From Purshia tridentata (Eukaryota; Streptophyta; Magnoliopsida; Rosales; Rosaceae), in the NCBI GenBank assembly GCA_003254885.1, contig QANT01005191.1, positions 1 to 64,000 on the forward strand: a stretch of 64,000 nucleotides of DNA, in the 5' to 3' direction. The notes beneath the pieces are model-generated. The model was not told where the DNA came from, did no database searches, and worked only from the letters and a program-made list of their open reading frames with translations. The position numbers and the translations under genes are program-made. Below, in pieces: positions 60,215 through 64,000 of this stretch (positions within the stretch are counted from its first letter, which is position 1; every line of letters starts with the position of its first letter).

Positions 60215-60380
60215 GGACAATGGGGGTGACTTCCATATATACCCTATATCTAAAAAATGCTTGTTCGACAATGTACATTTAGAATAAGAACCGTTAATTT
60301 TGAGCCTACATTGCCGAACTAAGTATTTTTGAGAAATGAGGTGACTTGCAGGTGCCCTATGGATGACCCAAGCATTGTCC
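60215..60380. mobile_element. Short fold-back MITE upstream of the cyclin gene
   Basis: It starts GGACAATGGGGGTGAC and ends CATTGTCC. The centre is a strong inverted repeat: GTTCGACAATGTACATTTAG and its partner near 60310-60336, with TAAGAACCGTTAATTTT at the middle. The flanks ACTTTTTAT and ACTTTTAT suggest a target duplication of about 8-9 bp. CAATGT and GAACCGTT motifs are shared with the larger element at 48717-49142. Confidence 0.55.
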
Positions 60381-60496
60381 CACTTTTATTGTCATTAGCC
60401 CACATCTTACTCTAGAGTTCCTAACTGACGAAGCAAAAGAGGGTAACACGACGTCGTAATAGCAGAGTTAGTAAACTAACAAACTGACATCCAAGA

Positions 60497-60504
60497 GCGG
60501 GAAC
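60497..60504 (-). promoter_or_regulatory. Near-consensus E2F site upstream of cyclin A3
   Basis: On the minus strand it reads GTTCCCGC, one base from the E2F consensus TTTCCCGC, 111 bases upstream of the ATG. E2F control of S-phase genes is well established. Assignment here rests on one short match. Confidence 0.4.
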
Positions 60505-60614
60505 AACGATGTTTGAATTGGTAAAATACCGCCATTCCCTCTCTTCTAAACAGAGCAGAGCTTTACGCTTCTGGATTGGTACGTAGTTTCCATTTCTGTA
60601 ACTCGCAATCAATC

Positions 60615-62083
60615 ATGGGCGAGCAAGAGAACAGCGTGCAAACCGCATGGTCCTCCTCCTCCTCCTCGTCCAAGAAGCGAGCCTCGGTGGCTCAGGCCCT
60701 GCAAATTCCCGCTCCCAAGAAGCGAGTCGTGCTGGGCGTACTCACCAACTCGCCCGACCTGGCGGCCTCGACAAGGACGAATCAGAACGCGGCGGCTCCC
60801 AAGAAACCCAATAGTGACTCGAACAAGAAGAAGAAGAAGAACGCCACGTCGAACAAGGAGGAGGCGGAAATTCTTGTGAGCTCTATCGATCCGAACAAGT
60901 GTGCTTACTCGTCTTCTATATATCAGCATCTTCACTCCTTGGAGGTATGGTTTGAAAGTTTTGTTAGGTTTCTAATTTTTGCTTGATGATATAAATTTTC
61001 CAGTAGAGATTTGAAATCTGATGATTGGGTTTGTGGGTCTTGATTGGCATTTAAGACTTAAGTTTTCTTTTTATTGGGGATTGTCTTATTTCTTGAATGA
61101 TCACGCTTAGATTTTAGGTCTCATTTTGAATTTGTGTTTGTTTGAGTTTTTCTTTTCGGTTTTGGGTTCATGAATTCAATATAAGTTGGATTTGTAATTT
61201 ATTTTACTTGTTCTTCACCTTGTTTGGGTACTATCATAACATTAAGACTTTTGATTTGTTTTTTTTGTTGAAATTTTATTTGAGAAATGATATTTGATAA
61301 TTCAATTTACAAAACCCAAGTGGCGGTTTTGCTTTTTCTGAGTTGTTTAATATGGATGTTTGTGATTAACAATAGTTTGGTTGTGCTTTTAGTCCATTTA
61401 AATTGTTGAAAGCTTAGCTCAATAAGCCAAATAGTTGGTTTGAATTTTCTTTCCCCAGTATAACAATGAAAACCCCATTATTCAATTTTATATTTCTTCT
61501 CTTCCTAATTATTTTGCATCAGCAAACACACTTGTACTTGTATGCTGTAAATAAATAGATAATGGTATCTAAGTTGATGACTGATGGGTAGTGTGTGATT
61601 CAGATGGAGGTGAACAAAAGGCCCTTACCCAATTACTTGAGAATGGTACAAAATGATATGTCAGAAAACATGCGGGGAATCCTGGTGGATTGGTTGGTGG
61701 AGGTTGCTGATGAATACAAGCTTGTTACAGACACGCTCTATCTCACAGTATCATATCTTGACAGATTCCTTTCTTCATATGCTATCAGCAGGAACAAGTT
61801 ACAGCTTCTTGGTGTTGCTTGCATGCTTATTGCCTCGTATGGACTTGAATACCTTATATTTAGCTTGTTCTAGCTTAAAAATTGTCTGGAAATTCTTGGA
61901 ATGGTGACTTGATTTTGTTTGGCGATGTAGAAAGTATGAGGAGATTTGTCCTCCAAGTGTTGAAGAATTCTGCTACATAACAGATAACGCCTACATCATG
62001 GAAGAGGTATCTAATCCATTCATATGTCGTTTGCTGTTGTTTAGCATTCTGTATTCCCATTTTTTGTTTTGTTCCCCTCTTAC

Positions 62084-62132
<49 letters not shown>

Positions 62133-63527
62133 CCACACCCACAAGTCATCAACTAGTCAACTCTTGAACTTGGGCACGGTTTCCTAATGTTCAAACTATG
62201 TCATATTTTCCTGGCCAAAAAAAAAAAACTGTCAAATTTTCTCTTTTTTCCTACTTACTGGTGAGTGGTGACCAATTTGAGTGTCTTTGTTTTAGTTGCT
62301 TTGCTGCCTGAGTTGATTTATATTTGTGAGCTATTTAAGCTTAAAGCTGAATTTGGAGTTAATTTTTAGGTGTTAGAAATGGAAAGAGATGTACTCAAAT
62401 TCTTGAACTTTGAGACCGGTGCTCCCACAACAAAGAATTTCCAAAGGCAAGATAATTTTTTCAAAAATTCTCTGGTTATCTTGTTTGTCAAGCTTGTTAT
62501 ATTTAGTTTCTAGTTCTCTTTCTTCCGTGTATGTGGTTAGGTTCTGACAACTATTGTTTTTTTGGTAATGTTAATTTCTTGTTGGATTTGCAGAATCTTC
62601 ACAAGAGCTGTCCGGGAGAATTTCAAAGTAGGAGCCAGTTTATACTGTTTTGATGGTTTAGTTGTTTTTCCTATTTATATGTCACTGATTCTGTTATATT
62701 TCTGCCTTGTACAGTCTTCTGATGTGCAATTTGAATTCTTGGGTGGTTATCTTGCGGAGCTAAGTTTGTTAGACTACTATTGTGTCCAGTTCCTACCATC
62801 AGTTATTGCTGCATCAGCTATTTTTCTTTCACAGTTCACGATCCAACCTGAGGTGCATCCATGGGTAAGAAATAATGCAGTGGATAAAGTAAAGCGATAA
62901 TTAATCAGTTGGCAGGTTACTCTGTACAATATAAGAATGTAGTGATAGCTTTAAAATTGAGTTGTGAACATAGGTGTAAATTGTACAAAATTCATGAGTG
63001 CATTGGAGAAGAGATACATGTAGAAGGCAGACTTAGTAACGTTGGAATAGTAAATTATCATGTAAAGTTAGAATCTTGTAGCTCGAGGAAGAACAATGAT
63101 TGAGACCGTTAAAAATTTGGATTGATTTTTCAGATCACTAATTCCTTTACATATTTTGCAGAGCTTGGAATTGCAATGCTATTCTGGTTATAGACCATCC
63201 GACTTAAAAGAGTGTGTCCTTGCCATTCATGACTTGCAGTTGAATAGAAGAGCAAGCACCTTACGAGCAGTGAGAGATAAATACATGAAGCCAAAGGTAC
63301 TGTAGTTTTATGTATTTCTGATAATGTTGCATCTTGTGGGGTATCATATAAAGGTGATATTATGAATTTAACTTTCAAAAGAGTTTTAGGACTTGTGATT
63401 GTTGCTTTTTACAAATGTTTTATCTGATCATGATGGTTGGAACTTTTTTGGACAGTTCAAGTGCGTATCATCATTGTCTTCATTATCAGAAATCCCTGCA
63501 GTTTATTTTGAGGCCAACAAAAAATAA
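60615..63527 (+). CDS. A3-type cyclin, 368 aa
   Basis: Eight exons: 60615-60944, 61604-61836, 61931-62006, 62370-62446, 62594-62627, 62715-62864, 63162-63296, 63456-63527. The intron after 62446 has a GC donor (AG|GCAAG); the others are GT-AG. Exon 5 is only 34 bases. Residues 37-45 (RVVLGVLTN) are a destruction box, expected to mark the protein for APC/C-mediated degradation. The cyclin box starts at about 130, with MRGILVDWLVEV (133-144) and DTLYLTVSYLDRFLS, then KYEEICPP. The C-terminal cyclin fold includes FLGGYLAELSLLDY. Length and exon pattern fit plant CYCA3 members, which activate CDKA at G1/S and in S phase. The short N-terminus argues against A1 or A2 types. The exact CYCA3 number is not assigned. 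Confidence 0.94.
62087..62150 (+). repeat. CT then CA microsatellite in intron 3 of the cyclin gene
   Basis: About fifteen CT units are followed directly by CA units and CCCACA variants. It is a compound dinucleotide repeat, likely length-polymorphic. Confidence 0.85.
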
Positions 63528-64000
63528 GCATCTCCAATCTTCTTAAAAAAGCTGACTTTGAAGTTTGACATAGTTTTGAAGAATTTCTTTCAACAGTTTA
63601 CATTTCGTGGTAATAGGTAGCTGCTGATCTACTTGAAGTTGGTGCATCCTATAGTGCCCAAAGACAATAATGCTTGCTTCGCATTAGATGCAGAGGGACC
63701 TATTACCTCAGGTTCGGACAAACTCTGGAGATTAGAATGAATAGGTTGTTTGAGAAACATGTCTTACTGGGCGCATTTTATTGACCCTTATATTGTATAT
63801 ATTATCGTGGATGTGATATAAAGGACTATAATCTTTTGGGGAATATCATCATTTTCAATTGCCTTTCTTCCTTATCCCTATTTTTGACTGCACAAATCGA
63901 GAATAGTTTGAGCAGAGAAAACATTATCGAGTGTTGTAAGGTTTTAAAACAACTTTAAGTTCTTAGTAGCATGTTTGCACATTGTCACATTTGCACGTCC
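63528..64000. other. 3' UTR and downstream flank of the cyclin gene
   Basis: AT-rich sequence without another recognisable gene up to the window end. TATAAAGGACTATAATC near 63818-63834 could lie close to the transcript end. Nothing else is seen. Confidence 0.5.

Larger units (their letters stand above)
59628..60614. other. Intergenic region between HAT3.1-like and cyclin A3 genes
   Basis: Starts with the HAT3.1-like 3' UTR. A small fold-back element lies at 60215-60380, ending about 235 bases before the cyclin ATG. A near-consensus E2F site lies at 60497-60504. No other gene was recognised. Confidence 0.5.

Overview
The window is nuclear DNA of a flowering plant. It is AT-rich, with GT-AG introns (plus one GC-AG), plastid-type transit peptides and plant-only families (GASA/snakin, GH3, HAT3.1, PLS-class PPR, A3 cyclin). 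Protein resemblance and repeat types suggest a rosid, probably Rosaceae; that placement is inference from memory. The sequence holds a 5-base N gap and one isolated N.

Layout. 1-5.5 kb: no gene found. 5.5-7.4 kb: a short tandem duplication, one copy of which carries a 1.46 kb Mutator-like insertion. 8.5-15.9 kb (+): 10-exon LRR plus WD40 protein (819 aa) with a DWD-type box. 17.2-17.5 kb (+): GASA/snakin peptide. 19.0-21.0 kb (+): TXNDC9-like thioredoxin-fold protein. 22.7-27.4 kb (-): Pumilio (PUF) protein, 666 aa. 31.3-33.3 kb (-): single-exon PPR protein. 34.7-38.7 kb (-): plastid DUF760 protein. 42.2-44.2 kb (-): GH3 acyl-acid-amido synthetase, followed at 46.4-47.8 kb by a broken tandem copy. 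53.6-59.6 kb (+): HAT3.1-like PHD/homeodomain protein, 1309 aa, with an expanded repetitive N-terminus. 60.6-63.5 kb (+): A3-type cyclin.

I rebuilt the exon structures by hand from splice signals and reading frame; each spliced model is open from start to stop. The genes are unrelated neighbours rather than a pathway. By family they cover auxin conjugation (GH3), gibberellin-associated peptides (GASA), cell-cycle control (cyclin A3), chromatin and transcription (HAT3.1), RNA control in cytoplasm and organelle (PUF, PPR), protein folding (TXNDC9) and possible CUL4-DDB1 substrate reception (WD40).

The unusual material is structural. It comprises several non-autonomous transposons with readable terminal inverted repeats and target duplications, including an in-window empty site for the largest; a GH3 tandem duplicate degraded by mappable deletions; 96-bp and roughly 460-bp coding tandem repeats in the HAT3.1-like gene; a GC-AG intron next to a 34-nt exon in the cyclin; and a compact GTCAAAA array followed by an 83-bp tandem duplication near 50.3 kb. 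I saw no biosynthetic cluster, CRISPR array, tRNA or rRNA gene, or virus-derived gene.
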